Origin: JBNKFV01 sp050289485
GTDB taxonomy: Bacteria > Pseudomonadota > Gammaproteobacteria > Pseudomonadales > Cellvibrionaceae
Direction: 5' to 3'
DNA: 64,000 nucleotides
NCBI GenBank assembly: GCA_050289485.1
Contig: JBNKFV010000008.1
Span: 24,098-88,097 of the forward strand
Part shown: positions 7,836 to 17,149 of the stretch, in pieces
Numbering within the stretch: position 1 is the stretch's first letter
How the letters are laid out: each line of letters opens with the position of its first letter
Notes under the pieces: generated by a model
The model's database searches: none
What the model was told of the DNA's origin: nothing
What the model saw: only the letters and a program-made list of their open reading frames with translations
Translations under genes and position numbers: made by a program

Positions 7836-9038
7836 ATGTTTGATCGCCTTTCGTCCTTGCCAGCAGACCCTATTTTAGGGTTAAGTGCGGCATTCCAAAA
7901 AGATAATAATCCCGCCAAAGTTGATCTTGGTGTGGGTGTCTATAAAAATGAGTCGGGTCAAACGCCAGTGCTTGAGTCTGTCAAGCTGGCGCAACAGAAG
8001 CATATTGCCGAAGAGACTACGAAAGCGTATCTAGGCCCCATGGGATTGCCTGCTTACACGTTGGCGTTGCAGCAATTGATCCTGGGCCAATCGTCTTCCC
8101 CCATACGAGATCAGCGAGTCAGTGCAATTCAAACCCCCGGAGGCTGCGGTGCTTTGTCCGTGGGCGCGCGGTTAATTAAGCGTGCAGGTCTCGCTGCGGG
8201 TCGCGACGCCACCCTGTGGGTAACCGATCCAACCTGGGCCAATCACTTGCCGTTGTTTGGTGAGGCCGGCATCGAGATAAAAACCTTTCCCTTTTACGAC
8301 GCCGAAAATAAAGGGCTCAAACGCGAGGAAATGTTTGCGGCACTGACTAATGTGCCCCGTGGTGATCTGGTACTGTTGCATGGTTGTTGTCATAACCCCA
8401 GTGGCGTTGACTTGACAACAGATGACTGGGTGCGCGTGGCAGAGTTGGCAGAAAAAAATGGCTTTATTCCGTTTGTCGATATGGCCTATCAGGGCTTTGG
8501 TACTGGCTTGGATGACGACGCGCAAGGCGTACGCCTGCTAACTGAGCGTTTGCCTGAAGTGGTGGTTGCCTATTCTTGTTCGAAAAACTTTGGGTTGTAT
8601 CGAGAGCGCACGGGGTTATTGATGGTGGTGTCTGAAAGCTCAGCGGTTGCTCGTGCGTGCAATACCCAACTGGCCAGCATTACTCGGGCTATGTACTCCA
8701 TGCCGCCGGCGCATGGTGCAGCACTGGTCGCCTTGATCCTGGGTGATGACCAATTGCGTGCACTGTGGGTGTCTGAGTTGCAAGGTATGTGCGAGCGTAT
8801 CAACAGTCTACGTTCGGTTTTTGCCAGTAAACTTCAGGCAGCCTGTGGTGGTCGTGATTTTTCATTTATCGAGCGCCAGCGCGGTATGTTTTCATTTTTA
8901 GGGCTCACGGTCGAGCAGGTTGAGGCGCTGCGACATCAGCACAGTGTGTATATGGTTGGATCCAGTCGAGTGAGTATTTCAGGGTTGAATCAATGTAATC
9001 TGGATTATGTGGCTAATGCGGTAGGTGCCGTGTTGTAA
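7836..9038 (+). CDS. tyrB: Aromatic-amino-acid aminotransferase (TyrB/AspC family)
   Basis: A 400-residue fold-type I pyridoxal-phosphate enzyme that moves the amino group between tyrosine, phenylalanine or aspartate and 2-oxoglutarate. The Schiff-base lysine is K250 in YSCSKNFGLYRERTG. The N-terminal DLGVGVYKNESG and the cofactor-binding HGCCHNPSGVDLT are family signatures, and GLNQCNLDY with the preceding Arg binds the substrate carboxylate. Length is normal. The ATG at 7836 follows a GGAG embedded in a hairpin. A terminator follows. Substrate preference (aromatic or aspartate) cannot be decided from sequence alone. Confidence 0.88.
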   Translation: MFDRLSSLPADPILGLSAAFQKDNNPAKVDLGVGVYKNESGQTPVLESVKLAQQKHIAEETTKAYLGPMGLPAYTLALQQLILGQSSSPIRDQRVSAIQTPGGCGALSVGARLIKRAGLAAGRDATLWVTDPTWANHLPLFGEAGIEIKTFPFYDAENKGLKREEMFAALTNVPRGDLVLLHGCCHNPSGVDLTTDDWVRVAELAEKNGFIPFVDMAYQGFGTGLDDDAQGVRLLTERLPEVVVAYSCSKNFGLYRERTGLLMVVSESSAVARACNTQLASITRAMYSMPPAHGAALVALILGDDQLRALWVSELQGMCERINSLRSVFASKLQAACGGRDFSFIERQRGMFSFLGLTVEQVEALRHQHSVYMVGSSRVSISGLNQCNLDYVANAVGAVL

Positions 9039-9062
9039 CTGATAGGGTCACTTCGAGAGAGT

Positions 9063-9093
9063 AGGCCTGAGGAGGTATTGTCCCAGGCCTTTT
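9063..9093 (+). terminator. Rho-independent terminator of tyrB
   Basis: AGGCCTG (9063-9069) and CAGGCCT (9084-9090) form a 7-bp stem followed by a short T-run, 25 bases after the tyrB stop. The T-run is brief, so efficiency may be modest. Confidence 0.6.
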
Positions 9094-9253
9094 ACCCGCT
9101 GTTTTTCGCGTGTTGTCAACTGACGTCGTTTTCACTTTACACGCCATCACTTTACTATAATTATTACGGCATGAGCTTGTTCAGTTGCCCCACATGTGCC
9201 GGGCGGTAGGCAACTGAAAGGGGATCGAAATGATCATTATGTGAGGAACCTAG

Positions 9254-10495
9254 GTGGTTGGCCGTTTCGTAAAAGATTCCCAGACGAAAAAAATCCATGT
9301 TTCTGAACTGAGAATCGGAATGTTTGTTAGTAAGCTGGATAAAGATTGGTTGGAAACCCCCTTTTTGATGCAGGGATTCCTGATTGAGAGTTTGCAAGAC
9401 ATTACCGAGATTGAAAAATACGCCGAATATGTGTGGATCGATGCGGCAGAAGATCAATGGGTGAGCAATCATCAGCTGCAGCAACACCACAAATCTAGTC
9501 CTAGAGTCCGTTATATCAACAAAGTGAGTGCCGGTAGCGAGCACGGCCAGGCTTTTAAAGTCTTTAAAACGGCCAAGCGTATCACTAAAACGCTGCTAGA
9601 CGAGGCTCGTCTGGGTGGTGCAATCAATACCGAAGCCGCAAAGCAAACAGTGAATCACTGTGTTGATAGTATCTTGCGTAACGCCGATGCGCTGCTGTGG
9701 ATGGCCAAGTTGCGTAATGAAGATGAATACACGGCCGAGCACTGCTTGAATGTGTGTATTCTTGCGATAGCATTTGGTCGTAAGCTGGGAATGTCGGAGC
9801 AGGATCTCCATAAAATCGGTATCTGTGGCTTGTTGCATGATGTGGGCAAAATGCGTGTACCCAGTGAGGTACTCAATAAGCCCGGCAAGCTCACTGAGAA
9901 AGAATTTAAAAGCATCAAGGCACATGTGGTTCACGGCCGCAATCTTTTGCTAGCCTCGCCGGGAGGCTATGAAGGTGCGGTAGACGTGGCCTATAGCCAT
10001 CACGAGCGTGTGGACGGCACTGGCTACCCGCGCAAACTCAGTGGCGCGAGTATTCCATTATTCGCGAAAATAATCGCCATCGTTGATGCCTTTGATGCGA
10101 TGACTGCCAATCGCTGTTATTCGGGCGCTATGTCTTCTACTCATGCGTTGAAGCAGATTTACGAAGGCCGGGGTAAGCAGTTTGATGAGCGCTTGGCACT
10201 TTTTTTTATAAAAACGGTCGGTTTGTACCCGCCGGGTACGCTGGTGCGACTGGGTAGCGGGCAGCTGGGGCTGGTACTGTCAACCAACTCGGAAGCGCAT
10301 CACTTACCGGTAGTACTGGTGGTGAAAGGGTCAGAGGGAGACATTTTACCACAGCCAAAGATCATTGATTTAGCGGCAATGCAGCAGTCAGGAAACGGTG
10401 CTGATTATGTCGTTAAACAAGTATATTGCGATGGCGAAGAGGGGGTGTCGGTTAGAGATTACCGTGAATACATCATCCAGATGGGAGGTGTGTAG
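9254..10495 (+). CDS. HD-GYP cyclic-di-GMP phosphodiesterase with DUF3391
   Basis: A 413-residue soluble protein. The N-terminal DUF3391 domain covers about residues 10-120 (starting KKIHVSELRIGMFVSKLD). The HD-GYP domain runs from about 150 to 330 with intact metal ligands: H195-D196 in LLHDVGKMRVP, then HVVHGRNLL, SHHERVDGTGYP with the GYP triplet, and VDAFDAMTANR. It should hydrolyse cyclic di-GMP and so affect motility and biofilm. The start is GTG at 9254 with GAGG at 9243-9246. There is no receiver domain, so the input must come through DUF3391. It stands alone between convergent neighbours. Confidence 0.9.
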   Translation: MVGRFVKDSQTKKIHVSELRIGMFVSKLDKDWLETPFLMQGFLIESLQDITEIEKYAEYVWIDAAEDQWVSNHQLQQHHKSSPRVRYINKVSAGSEHGQAFKVFKTAKRITKTLLDEARLGGAINTEAAKQTVNHCVDSILRNADALLWMAKLRNEDEYTAEHCLNVCILAIAFGRKLGMSEQDLHKIGICGLLHDVGKMRVPSEVLNKPGKLTEKEFKSIKAHVVHGRNLLLASPGGYEGAVDVAYSHHERVDGTGYPRKLSGASIPLFAKIIAIVDAFDAMTANRCYSGAMSSTHALKQIYEGRGKQFDERLALFFIKTVGLYPPGTLVRLGSGQLGLVLSTNSEAHHLPVVLVVKGSEGDILPQPKIIDLAAMQQSGNGADYVVKQVYCDGEEGVSVRDYREYIIQMGGV

Positions 10496-10599
10496 GCTGG
10501 CTCATTAGCGCACTGGGTTGGCCTGCCTGGGTCGACTGCTGGAGTGCGCCGGACCGAGTACAGGCCCGGCTTTCTGATTGAATACAATTAAGGTAGAAC

Positions 10600-12045
10600 C
10601 TAGGCGCTGGCCCAGTTGCCATGCAGTCCTTGGCGCAAACGAAAGGGTAGTTTGGCCTTGGCGATGGGGCCCTGGCTAACCTGTTGAGCGTCGAAAAAGG
10701 TCAGGTAGCTATAGTTGCGCAGGTGGTCGTCCATCAGGCATACCAAGTAGCCTTCGCCCTCGGCGGCATCAGGGCTTTTGGGAATAAAGCACGGCTCCTG
10801 CAGCGAACCAAAGTCGCCCATCCACCAACTGTTTTCTTCACCGGTTTCCAGATCGTAGTGAGTCAACGTATTTAACACGGCATTGAATGCGCCACCCTCT
10901 CCAGCATAGGGCTTGCTGGTGTCAAATATCAGCATATAGCCATGGCGGTAAGGTTGGCTAACATAACGTTCGTCAATACGCGGAAATTCGCCTGCCAGCT
11001 TACTGAGCGGTTGCAAGTGTAGTGTATCGTTGTCTGAGCCCATATCCACTGACAGGCGCGTGAGATATGGCATGCCAGCGACGGGATCGTAGGGCGCGCC
11101 GTGGATATCCGGAATAAATGGCAGGCTGTTGTTGGCGGAAACCGGTACGTCCATATACACCTTGGTGCCAACGTTGAAAGCATTCATCACATGACAAGCT
11201 GAGAAATTTTTCGGGTTTTTGGCTTTGAACCAGCGAATTTGGCGATTGTCGCCGTGCCTGGGCAGCACGCCAAGATACACCTGCTCGGTGGTGTCGAATT
11301 GCCAGTGAGGCTCGTTGCGTTCCAGTATGCCCCAGTTTGATACGATGGGAATAATGTGAAATAGCGCGTAGTCGTCGGTAAGGCCAAAGTCGTGCAGCAT
11401 GCAATAATACGGTGCCTGAAAGCTGGTGATTTGCAACACCTCACCTTGTGGGCTGATCTCGAAATAGCTGACATCTTCCGTTAAAGGGCCTTTGGTGGCA
11501 TAGCCAAAACCACAAAAGTTGCCGGTTTTCGGGTCTATTTTAGGGTGTGCGGTGAAAGTGGGTAGGGGTAGTTGACCGTTAAAATCGGTATAGCCCTCAG
11601 AGGTGAGGGTCAGTGGATCCATCAGGAAGCAGGGGCTGTCTTCCTTCATGGCAAATAACTTGTCGCCGTATACCATCACATTGGTATTGGCGGTGCCACG
11701 GATTTTTCCTTTTACGCTGTCGTCGTCGGTGAGGGGATTCCGGTAGGCACCAAACAGGGCTTTGCCTGCGGCATTTTCCAGTTTCCATTTGTCAGTTTGC
11801 ACATAGCGTTGTTTGAAATGGACTTTACCGTTTTCGATACGGAAGAGGCTGACAGAGCCGTCGCCATTGAAGAACATGTCGTTGTCGTATTTTGGCGGAA
11901 ACTGTGGATCCGGGTGTACCCGGTGAAACGTACCGTTGAGGGAGGCGGGCAATTCGCCTTCAAGCTCCAGGTCGTTAAGGTCGGCCTCGAAGCGGTTTAG
12001 ATGCATTGTACCAGTGAAACCGGGGTTATTTGGAAAGTAAGCCAT
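10600..12045 (-). CDS. Carotenoid/stilbene cleavage oxygenase family protein
   Basis: A 481-residue protein of the RPE65/carotenoid-cleavage dioxygenase family, iron(II) seven-bladed propellers that split a double bond in carotenoids or in lignin-type stilbenes. All four iron-binding histidines can be placed: H167 (FTAHPKID), H218 (CMLHDFGL), H285 (SACHVMNAF) and H475 (QGLHGNW). The N-terminal [24 protein letters not shown] and HPDP block match. There is no signal peptide. No carotenoid-biosynthesis gene is nearby, so a lignostilbene-type or apocarotenoid substrate is possible. It is divergent from a small zinc-ribbon gene. Confidence 0.87.
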   Translation of the reverse strand: MAYFPNNPGFTGTMHLNRFEADLNDLELEGELPASLNGTFHRVHPDPQFPPKYDNDMFFNGDGSVSLFRIENGKVHFKQRYVQTDKWKLENAAGKALFGAYRNPLTDDDSVKGKIRGTANTNVMVYGDKLFAMKEDSPCFLMDPLTLTSEGYTDFNGQLPLPTFTAHPKIDPKTGNFCGFGYATKGPLTEDVSYFEISPQGEVLQITSFQAPYYCMLHDFGLTDDYALFHIIPIVSNWGILERNEPHWQFDTTEQVYLGVLPRHGDNRQIRWFKAKNPKNFSACHVMNAFNVGTKVYMDVPVSANNSLPFIPDIHGAPYDPVAGMPYLTRLSVDMGSDNDTLHLQPLSKLAGEFPRIDERYVSQPYRHGYMLIFDTSKPYAGEGGAFNAVLNTLTHYDLETGEENSWWMGDFGSLQEPCFIPKSPDAAEGEGYLVCLMDDHLRNYSYLTFFDAQQVSQGPIAKAKLPFRLRQGLHGNWASA

Positions 12046-12196
12046 AGTCGTTGTCCGATATCAGGTTATTATGATGGGTCTAACATTTTAAAAGTAACAT
12101 TTGTTATTAATTGAATATTGATGTGGATCAACCTTGTGGCAATACCTTTTGGCAATACTTTGAGGCAAGGTGTGATGAGTAGCGAGAGACGTAGCA

Positions 12197-12382
12197 ATGG
12201 GTGATGTGTTGCCGTTTAAACGGCCTTCAGCGAAAGAAAAGCATAAAGGTAAAACCCTTTGCCGCAGCGGGTTTCACAAGTGGCTGGTGGTAAAAGAACG
12301 ACAGTTCGATGTTAAGCAAGGGCGCCTGATTACGCTGTATCGTTGCAGTCGTTGTGGCGAGGAGAAGATTGAAGCCTGTTAA
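12197..12382 (+). CDS. Small conserved zinc-ribbon-like protein
   Basis: A 61-residue basic protein. Two metal-binding clusters are visible: C22 with H27 (LCRSGFHKW) and CSRC (C51-x-x-C54), with a final Cys at 61, suggesting a four- or five-ligand zinc ribbon. The gene has an ATG with GAGAG upstream and its own terminator. I recognise the general type, a short gammaproteobacterial zinc-finger protein, but know no function. It is divergent from the carotenoid oxygenase gene; common control is possible but not shown. Confidence 0.75.
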   Translation: MGDVLPFKRPSAKEKHKGKTLCRSGFHKWLVVKERQFDVKQGRLITLYRCSRCGEEKIEAC

Positions 12383-12386
12383 GAGT

Positions 12387-12407
12387 TGGGCCTGCTAACA
12401 ACAGGCC
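12387..12407. terminator. Bidirectional terminator hairpin
   Basis: GGGCCTG (12387-12393) and CAGGCCC (12401-12407) make a perfect 7-bp stem with a 7-base loop between two convergent genes. A CACTTTTAG run follows on the plus strand. It probably serves the small zinc-ribbon gene and perhaps also the slyD transcript. Confidence 0.65.
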
Positions 12408-12415
12408 CGTCACTT

Positions 12416-12901
12416 TTAGTGGTGATGATGGCCATCTGGACCGTGTGTATGGCCGTGGCTGATTTCTTCGGCGCTGGCCGCACGAATGCCTACCACTTCA
12501 ACGTCGAAGTGCAGGCGCACACCGGCTAACGGGTGGTTGCCATTGATCGTGACGTTATCACCTTCAACGCCGATGACTTCAACAACCTGAAGGCCGTTTT
12601 GCGTCTCGGCATGAAATTCCATGCCTACTTCGAGCTGGTCTACTCCGCTGAACATAGATGAGGGCAGTTCCTGAATCAGTTCCGGGTCGACATCGCCATA
12701 GCCCTGTTCGGGCTCTACCACGCATTGAACCTGATCACCAATGGCTTTGCCGGTCAGTTGATTTTCGAGGCCTGGTACAATGTTCTGTGCACCGTGCAGA
12801 TAATCCAGTGGCTCTTGCCCCTCAGATGAATCAATAACAGTGCCCTCGTCGTCTTTGAGGGTGTAATGGATGCTGACAACGGTGTTATCTGCAATTTGCA
12901 T
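12416..12901 (-). CDS. slyD: FKBP-type peptidyl-prolyl isomerase, SlyD-like
   Basis: A 161-residue cytoplasmic prolyl isomerase and chaperone. The FKBP core begins NTVVSIHYTLKDDEGTVIDSS, is interrupted by the IF chaperone insert (about residues 70-125, GYGDVDPELIQELPSSMF), and closes with NHPLAGVRLHFDVEVVGI. The tail is a short histidine-rich metal-binding sequence (HGHTHGPDGHHHH), as in SlyD, though shorter than in E. coli. SlyD helps nickel delivery and protein folding; no hydrogenase genes are seen here. It is followed by the hairpin at 12387-12407. Confidence 0.9.
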   Translation of the reverse strand: MQIADNTVVSIHYTLKDDEGTVIDSSEGQEPLDYLHGAQNIVPGLENQLTGKAIGDQVQCVVEPEQGYGDVDPELIQELPSSMFSGVDQLEVGMEFHAETQNGLQVVEVIGVEGDNVTINGNHPLAGVRLHFDVEVVGIRAASAEEISHGHTHGPDGHHHH

Positions 12902-12950
12902 AAGCTTTCCTTTAAATAATAACGCCAGAGGCGGGAGTGACTCACAGAGC

Positions 12951-13736
12951 TTAACTGGCTTGCCCCTGCACCGTTTGACCGTTTACTTCGGCCTCATGTA
13001 AATCCAGTTCGTAACCCTTACCGTCTTCCCAGTGCTGCAGGCGAACGATCAGGTAATCCCAGTCAATAGCAAACCAGATATAGGTTTTTCGTTTGTTAGA
13101 GTCTTTGCGCAAACGTTCTACTTTGAGTGTTTTTAACTTGCCTACCGGGGTATCAAGCCATTCTTCGTCGATAATATCAAAACTGTATTGCTTCATATTA
13201 CCGCCGTCGGCGATGTTATAGCCAATTAGGTCGGTATTTTGCAGCAAATCCTGGCGTAACTGCAGCTGATAGCTGAGCTTGTCCAGCGTGCCATCGGTAA
13301 TGTCCATGTGCCAGGGTTTGTTTTCCACGTCATTTTTTACTTGGCGGGCTATCCAGTCAAAGTCGAGATAGGCGTGCCGGTCGCGTCCGAGGCCCTCACG
13401 GTGGTACTCGTAGCGCATCGGTTGCAATTGAAAGTTACCGTTGTCGAGCTCTCTCCATTGAAACTGTGAAATTTCAGTGATTTTGGCAATCCACGAATCT
13501 GCCTCAAAATACAGTTGGTAGTCGTGATCGTTGAGTTTTTTCAGCTCGCGCTTGGCCGTTACTCCAATGCCATGGTAGCGTGCTTTATAAACAGCGTTAA
13601 AGGGTTTTAAGTGAGGCTGTTCCTGCGCCGGCTGTGCGCTGGCCTTTGCTTCAGGTGCCGTATCGCCCGGTTGTGCCCACACAGGCGATGTCAGTACGAA
13701 GAGTAGTGTCAGTAGTCGGTGGTAAATCCCTGTCAT
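12951..13736 (-). CDS. DUF3108 domain periplasmic protein
   Basis: About 261 residues. A cleavable signal peptide (MTGIYHRLLTLLFVLTSPVWA) is followed by a low-complexity linker and the DUF3108 domain (FNAVYKARYHGIGVTAKREL onward), predicted to be a beta-rich, lipocalin-like periplasmic fold. I use the ATG at 13736, with AGGG upstream, since it starts the signal peptide directly; an in-frame start at 13754 would add six residues. The position next to purN/purM is conserved in Pseudomonas-type genomes. No biochemical function is known to me. Confidence 0.8.
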   Translation of the reverse strand: MTGIYHRLLTLLFVLTSPVWAQPGDTAPEAKASAQPAQEQPHLKPFNAVYKARYHGIGVTAKRELKKLNDHDYQLYFEADSWIAKITEISQFQWRELDNGNFQLQPMRYEYHREGLGRDRHAYLDFDWIARQVKNDVENKPWHMDITDGTLDKLSYQLQLRQDLLQNTDLIGYNIADGGNMKQYSFDIIDEEWLDTPVGKLKTLKVERLRKDSNKRKTYIWFAIDWDYLIVRLQHWEDGKGYELDLHEAEVNGQTVQGQAS

Positions 13737-13766
13737 AAGTACCCTGTCTGTCATGTGGTTGAGCAG

Positions 13767-13800
13767 CCCGGAATAATCGGGTTTGTCTGATTATTCCGGG
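13767..13800. other. Perfect inverted repeat between purN and the DUF3108 gene
   Basis: CCCGGAATAATC (13767-13778) and GATTATTCCGGG (13789-13800) are perfect 12-bp arms with a 10-base loop. No T-tract follows on the minus strand, so it looks more like an mRNA-stability or processing hairpin, or a REP-like unit, than an intrinsic terminator. Confidence 0.55.
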
Positions 13801-13818
13801 CACCACCTTACTCGCAGC

Positions 13819-14490
13819 TTAATGGTCGCAGGTGTCAATCAGGTGACCGCTGGCGGGTAATGGCACACCATCAAGCATGCTTTTGCCATCCTGCATCAGC
13901 AGACGCCCAGTTGCAAACCACGCCACAGCCATGGGGTAAATAACGTGCTCCTGTTGCTGAACACGCTTCGCCAGCGAGGCTTCTGTGTCGGTCGCCAGCA
14001 CGGGAACCCTTGCCTGTATCGCTGCCGGTCCGCCATCCAGTTCGGCCGTTACAAAATGTACGGTTACGCCGTGATACTCATCACCGGCCTCAATAGCACG
14101 GCGGTGGGTATGCAGGCCTTGGTATTTGGGCAGCAGCGAAGGATGAATGTTCAACATTCTGCCCAAGTAGTGGTTGGCAAAGGTTGGTGTCAATATGCGC
14201 ATAAATCCTGCCAGCACAACCAGCTCAGGGCTATATGCATCGATCTTATCCATCAGTGCCAAATCAAAGGCGTCGCGATCGGCATAGACTGTATGATCGA
14301 GAGTCAGCGCGGGAATACCGGCTTTTTCTGCCCGCTCAAGGCCCAATACATTCGGGCGGTTACTGATAACTGCCCGAATGTCTATGGGTAACTGGCCTTG
14401 TTGCTGTCCGTCGATGAGCGCTTGCAAATTACTGCCGCTGCCAGAGATCAACACAACCACTGGCAGTGGGGTAGAGCGAGTTGCTGCCAT
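13819..14490 (-). CDS. purN: Phosphoribosylglycinamide formyltransferase
   Basis: A 223-residue enzyme of purine synthesis transferring formyl from 10-formyl-THF to GAR. LVVLISGSGSNLQALID is the phosphate-binding start, LAGFMRILT precedes the catalytic NIHPSLLPKYQGLHTH (Asn-His pair), and GVTVHFVTAELDGG carries the catalytic Asp. Length is typical. It starts one base after the purM stop, so the two are translationally coupled as a purMN operon. Confidence 0.95.
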   Translation of the reverse strand: MAATRSTPLPVVVLISGSGSNLQALIDGQQQGQLPIDIRAVISNRPNVLGLERAEKAGIPALTLDHTVYADRDAFDLALMDKIDAYSPELVVLAGFMRILTPTFANHYLGRMLNIHPSLLPKYQGLHTHRRAIEAGDEYHGVTVHFVTAELDGGPAAIQARVPVLATDTEASLAKRVQQQEHVIYPMAVAWFATGRLLMQDGKSMLDGVPLPASGHLIDTCDH

Positions 14491-14491
14491 A

Positions 14492-15550
14492 TTATTTCAG
14501 GCCCGCCAGTTCAACGTGCTCATCGCCTTCATTGAGCGGTGCAATTTCACCAACGACAAAAGCCGTTTCGCCAGCACTTTGCAGAGCCTCGATCGCGGCA
14601 GCGGCATTATCTGCAGATACACAAATAATCATGCCTACGCCACAGTTGAAGGTGCGATACATTTCTTGTGGGGCAACGTTGCCTTGCTCCTGCAGCCAAT
14701 TGAACACCGCAGGCATCTCCCAGCTTTGAGTATCGATAATGGCCTTGCAGTTAGCGGGCAGAACCCGCGGAATATTTTCCAGCAGACCACCACCGGTAAT
14801 GTGTGATAGCGCATGTACTGGTATTTGTTTAATCAGGCCCAGCAGCGATTTTACGTAGATGCGGGTAGGGGCAAGCAACGCTTCAGCCAGTGACTTGCCG
14901 CCCATGTCTTGCGTCAGGTCGGCGTTGGCAACATCAATAATTTTGCGCACCAGTGAGTAGCCATTAGAGTGTGGGCCGCTGGACGCCAGCGCAATAAGTT
15001 TGTCGCCAGCCTTCACTTTGCTGCCATCGATAATTTCATCTTTTTCGACAATGCCGACGCAGAAGCCAGCGAGATCGTAGTCTTCGCCATCGTACATGCC
15101 CGGCATTTCTGCGGTTTCGCCGCCTACCAGGGCACAGCCCGCCAGCTCACAGCCTGCACCAATGCCAGTAACCACATCTGCCGCAATATCCACATCCAGC
15201 TTGCCAGTAGCATAATAGTCGAGGAAAAACAGAGGTTCAGCGCCGGCTACCACCAGGTCGTTCACGCACATGGCAACCAGATCGATACCAATCGTGTCGT
15301 GGCGGTTAAGATCCATGGCTAAGCGCAGTTTGGTACCCACGCCATCAGTACCTGAAACCAGCACCGGTTGTTTGTAGCCAGCAGGTATTTCGCACAGTGC
15401 GCCGAAACCGCCGAGCCCGCCCATAACTTCTGGACGTTTGGTACGCTGGGCAACGCCTTTGATGCGATCTACCAGGGCATTACCGGCATCGATATTTACG
15501 CCAGCGTCTTTGTAACTGAGTGAAGGTTTATTTGCTGATGAATCGCTCAT
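14492..15550 (-). CDS. purM: Phosphoribosylformylglycinamidine cyclo-ligase
   Basis: The AIR synthetase (352 residues), which closes the imidazole ring of purines using [24 protein letters not shown] at the N-terminus, the [15 protein letters not shown]-binding block and [12 protein letters not shown] are diagnostic. I use the ATG at 15550, which gives the standard start; an in-frame GTG at 15559 adds three residues. No PurR-type box could be recognised in the upstream region. It forms an operon with purN. Confidence 0.95.
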   Translation of the reverse strand: MSDSSANKPSLSYKDAGVNIDAGNALVDRIKGVAQRTKRPEVMGGLGGFGALCEIPAGYKQPVLVSGTDGVGTKLRLAMDLNRHDTIGIDLVAMCVNDLVVAGAEPLFFLDYYATGKLDVDIAADVVTGIGAGCELAGCALVGGETAEMPGMYDGEDYDLAGFCVGIVEKDEIIDGSKVKAGDKLIALASSGPHSNGYSLVRKIIDVANADLTQDMGGKSLAEALLAPTRIYVKSLLGLIKQIPVHALSHITGGGLLENIPRVLPANCKAIIDTQSWEMPAVFNWLQEQGNVAPQEMYRTFNCGVGMIICVSADNAAAAIEALQSAGETAFVVGEIAPLNEGDEHVELAGLK

Positions 15551-15883
15551 AGGGCTCACAGTACTGTTGGTTTAATGGTCAGGCGGCAGTTCGTTGGGGG
15601 TTTGCTGTGTTCGGCTGCAGTTGAAATCAGCAGCGTGTTCAGACTCAGCAATTCAGACGGGCCATCCACTTACGAAAGGGCGCGATTTTATCAGTTAAAC
15701 TGTGGTGGCGTCATGGGTAAATTGCCAACAAATGTGCTGAAGTATGGTCATAGCGTGGTTGCAAGGGTGTGAATCAATCGTTAGGTCGGGAATAAACCTA
15801 TGACTGAACCGGTTTACCGTTTGATTATTGCAGGGCCTTTGTCGACAATGTCGCCTGCCCAAAAAGATGGAATGAGTTGATTC
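15551..15883. other. Divergent intergenic region purM / DUF2066 gene
   Basis: About 330 bases between divergent genes. There is no convincing ORF (a 65-codon plus-strand frame at 15575-15772 has no ribosome site and no family features). It should carry the promoters of both operons. I see no strong consensus promoter or palindrome here. Confidence 0.4.
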
Positions 15884-17035
15884 ATGAAGTATGTCGATTT
15901 AGCGCTGGTACGTTTCTGTTGTCTTCTAGCGGTGCTGTTAGTAAGTAGTGTGGTACATGCGGAACCCAGACGTGATCTCTACGTGACTGAGCACGAGGTA
16001 CCGGACCAGTCTGCTCCCATGCGCAACCGGGCTATTAAGGAAGGCTTTGATGCATTGCTAGTGCGATTATCCGGTTTTCCAGAGGCACCAGCGGCTGCTG
16101 GTGTAGCGGCTGCACGGCAGCGTGCCAGCAGCTATGTGCAGGAGTTTCGCTATCGTCAGAAGGCTTCAGAAGGGAGTTCGGACGGTGACATTACCGCGCC
16201 TGCAACAACCGTATTGGAGTTGCATTTTTCCGAGTCGGCCATGTTGACCTTGTTACGTCAGGCCGGGCTGCCATTTTGGCCTGCAGACCGGCCTCAGGTG
16301 TTGGTATGGTTGGTGGCTAATGATTATGGCGAGGGACTGCATTGGTTGGCGGCCAATAGCGACATAGCGGGCTTGAATAAAACATTGGAGGCGCAGGGTG
16401 ACCGATTTGGTGTGGTGTTTACTGCCCCCCTGCTTGATTTACAAGATGTGGTGACGCTCTCGCCAGAACAGGCTTGGGGGCTCGACGCCAACGCACTCAG
16501 TGATGCCTCTGAGCGTTATGGTGCCGATGTAATCGTGTTGGGGCGTTATGCCAAAACCTCGAGCGGCGAGTGGATGGTCAACTGGAATATGTGGCAAAAA
16601 GACAGTGAAACGGTTTTTGACAGCCGCAACAGCGATCCCAATGACGAGTTGGCAGATGCACTGGCCCAGGTGGCGGTGACGCTGGCCAAGCGTTACGCCA
16701 TTGTGCCCAGTGTTAATGGGCCTGAGGGCTTGGTTGTCGACGTGCAAAACGTGAATGGTTTTGCGCCTTATCAGCAGGTTATTCGCTATTTAGAGCAACT
16801 GCCCATGGTCAGTGGGGTGCAGATGGCTGGTGTGGCAGCGAGTAACCTAAGCCTTACTCTGTTTACTGAGGGGGATTTAACACTTCTCCTGGAGCGCCTG
16901 CAGCGCGATGGCCGTCTCGAGTATATTCAGGCTATCGACAGTGCCTTACCGGCCTGGCAGCGACAGCCTATTGGTTCACCGGCGAATCCACTGCGACTGC
17001 GCGTGCCTGCCAAAGAACCGGTGGAAGAGGGCTGA
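15884..17035 (+). CDS. DUF2066 domain periplasmic protein
   Basis: A 383-residue exported protein with a clear signal peptide (residues 1-26, hydrophobic FCCLLAVLLVSSVVHA). The mature part is a DUF2066 protein, starting RRDLYVTEHEVPDQS and containing GFDALLVRLSG and PQVLVWLV, with WMVNWNMWQ in the second half. The family is widespread in gammaproteobacteria between purM and hda and has no assigned function. hda follows on the same strand after about 110 bases. Confidence 0.82.
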   Translation: MKYVDLALVRFCCLLAVLLVSSVVHAEPRRDLYVTEHEVPDQSAPMRNRAIKEGFDALLVRLSGFPEAPAAAGVAAARQRASSYVQEFRYRQKASEGSSDGDITAPATTVLELHFSESAMLTLLRQAGLPFWPADRPQVLVWLVANDYGEGLHWLAANSDIAGLNKTLEAQGDRFGVVFTAPLLDLQDVVTLSPEQAWGLDANALSDASERYGADVIVLGRYAKTSSGEWMVNWNMWQKDSETVFDSRNSDPNDELADALAQVAVTLAKRYAIVPSVNGPEGLVVDVQNVNGFAPYQQVIRYLEQLPMVSGVQMAGVAASNLSLTLFTEGDLTLLLERLQRDGRLEYIQAIDSALPAWQRQPIGSPANPLRLRVPAKEPVEEG

Positions 17036-17149
17036 TCGACTTGCAAACCTGCGTGCCACTGGCGACGACAGCCAAATATGGTAAAGTTGCACGCCTTAAG
17101 GGCGTTAAACGCCAAAACTATCGGTTGTAACTTTGGCATTGCGTTCATT

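Noticed and set aside
15551..15883. PurR-type operator upstream of purM
   Set aside because: I looked for an ACGCAAACGTTTGCGT-like palindrome and found none.
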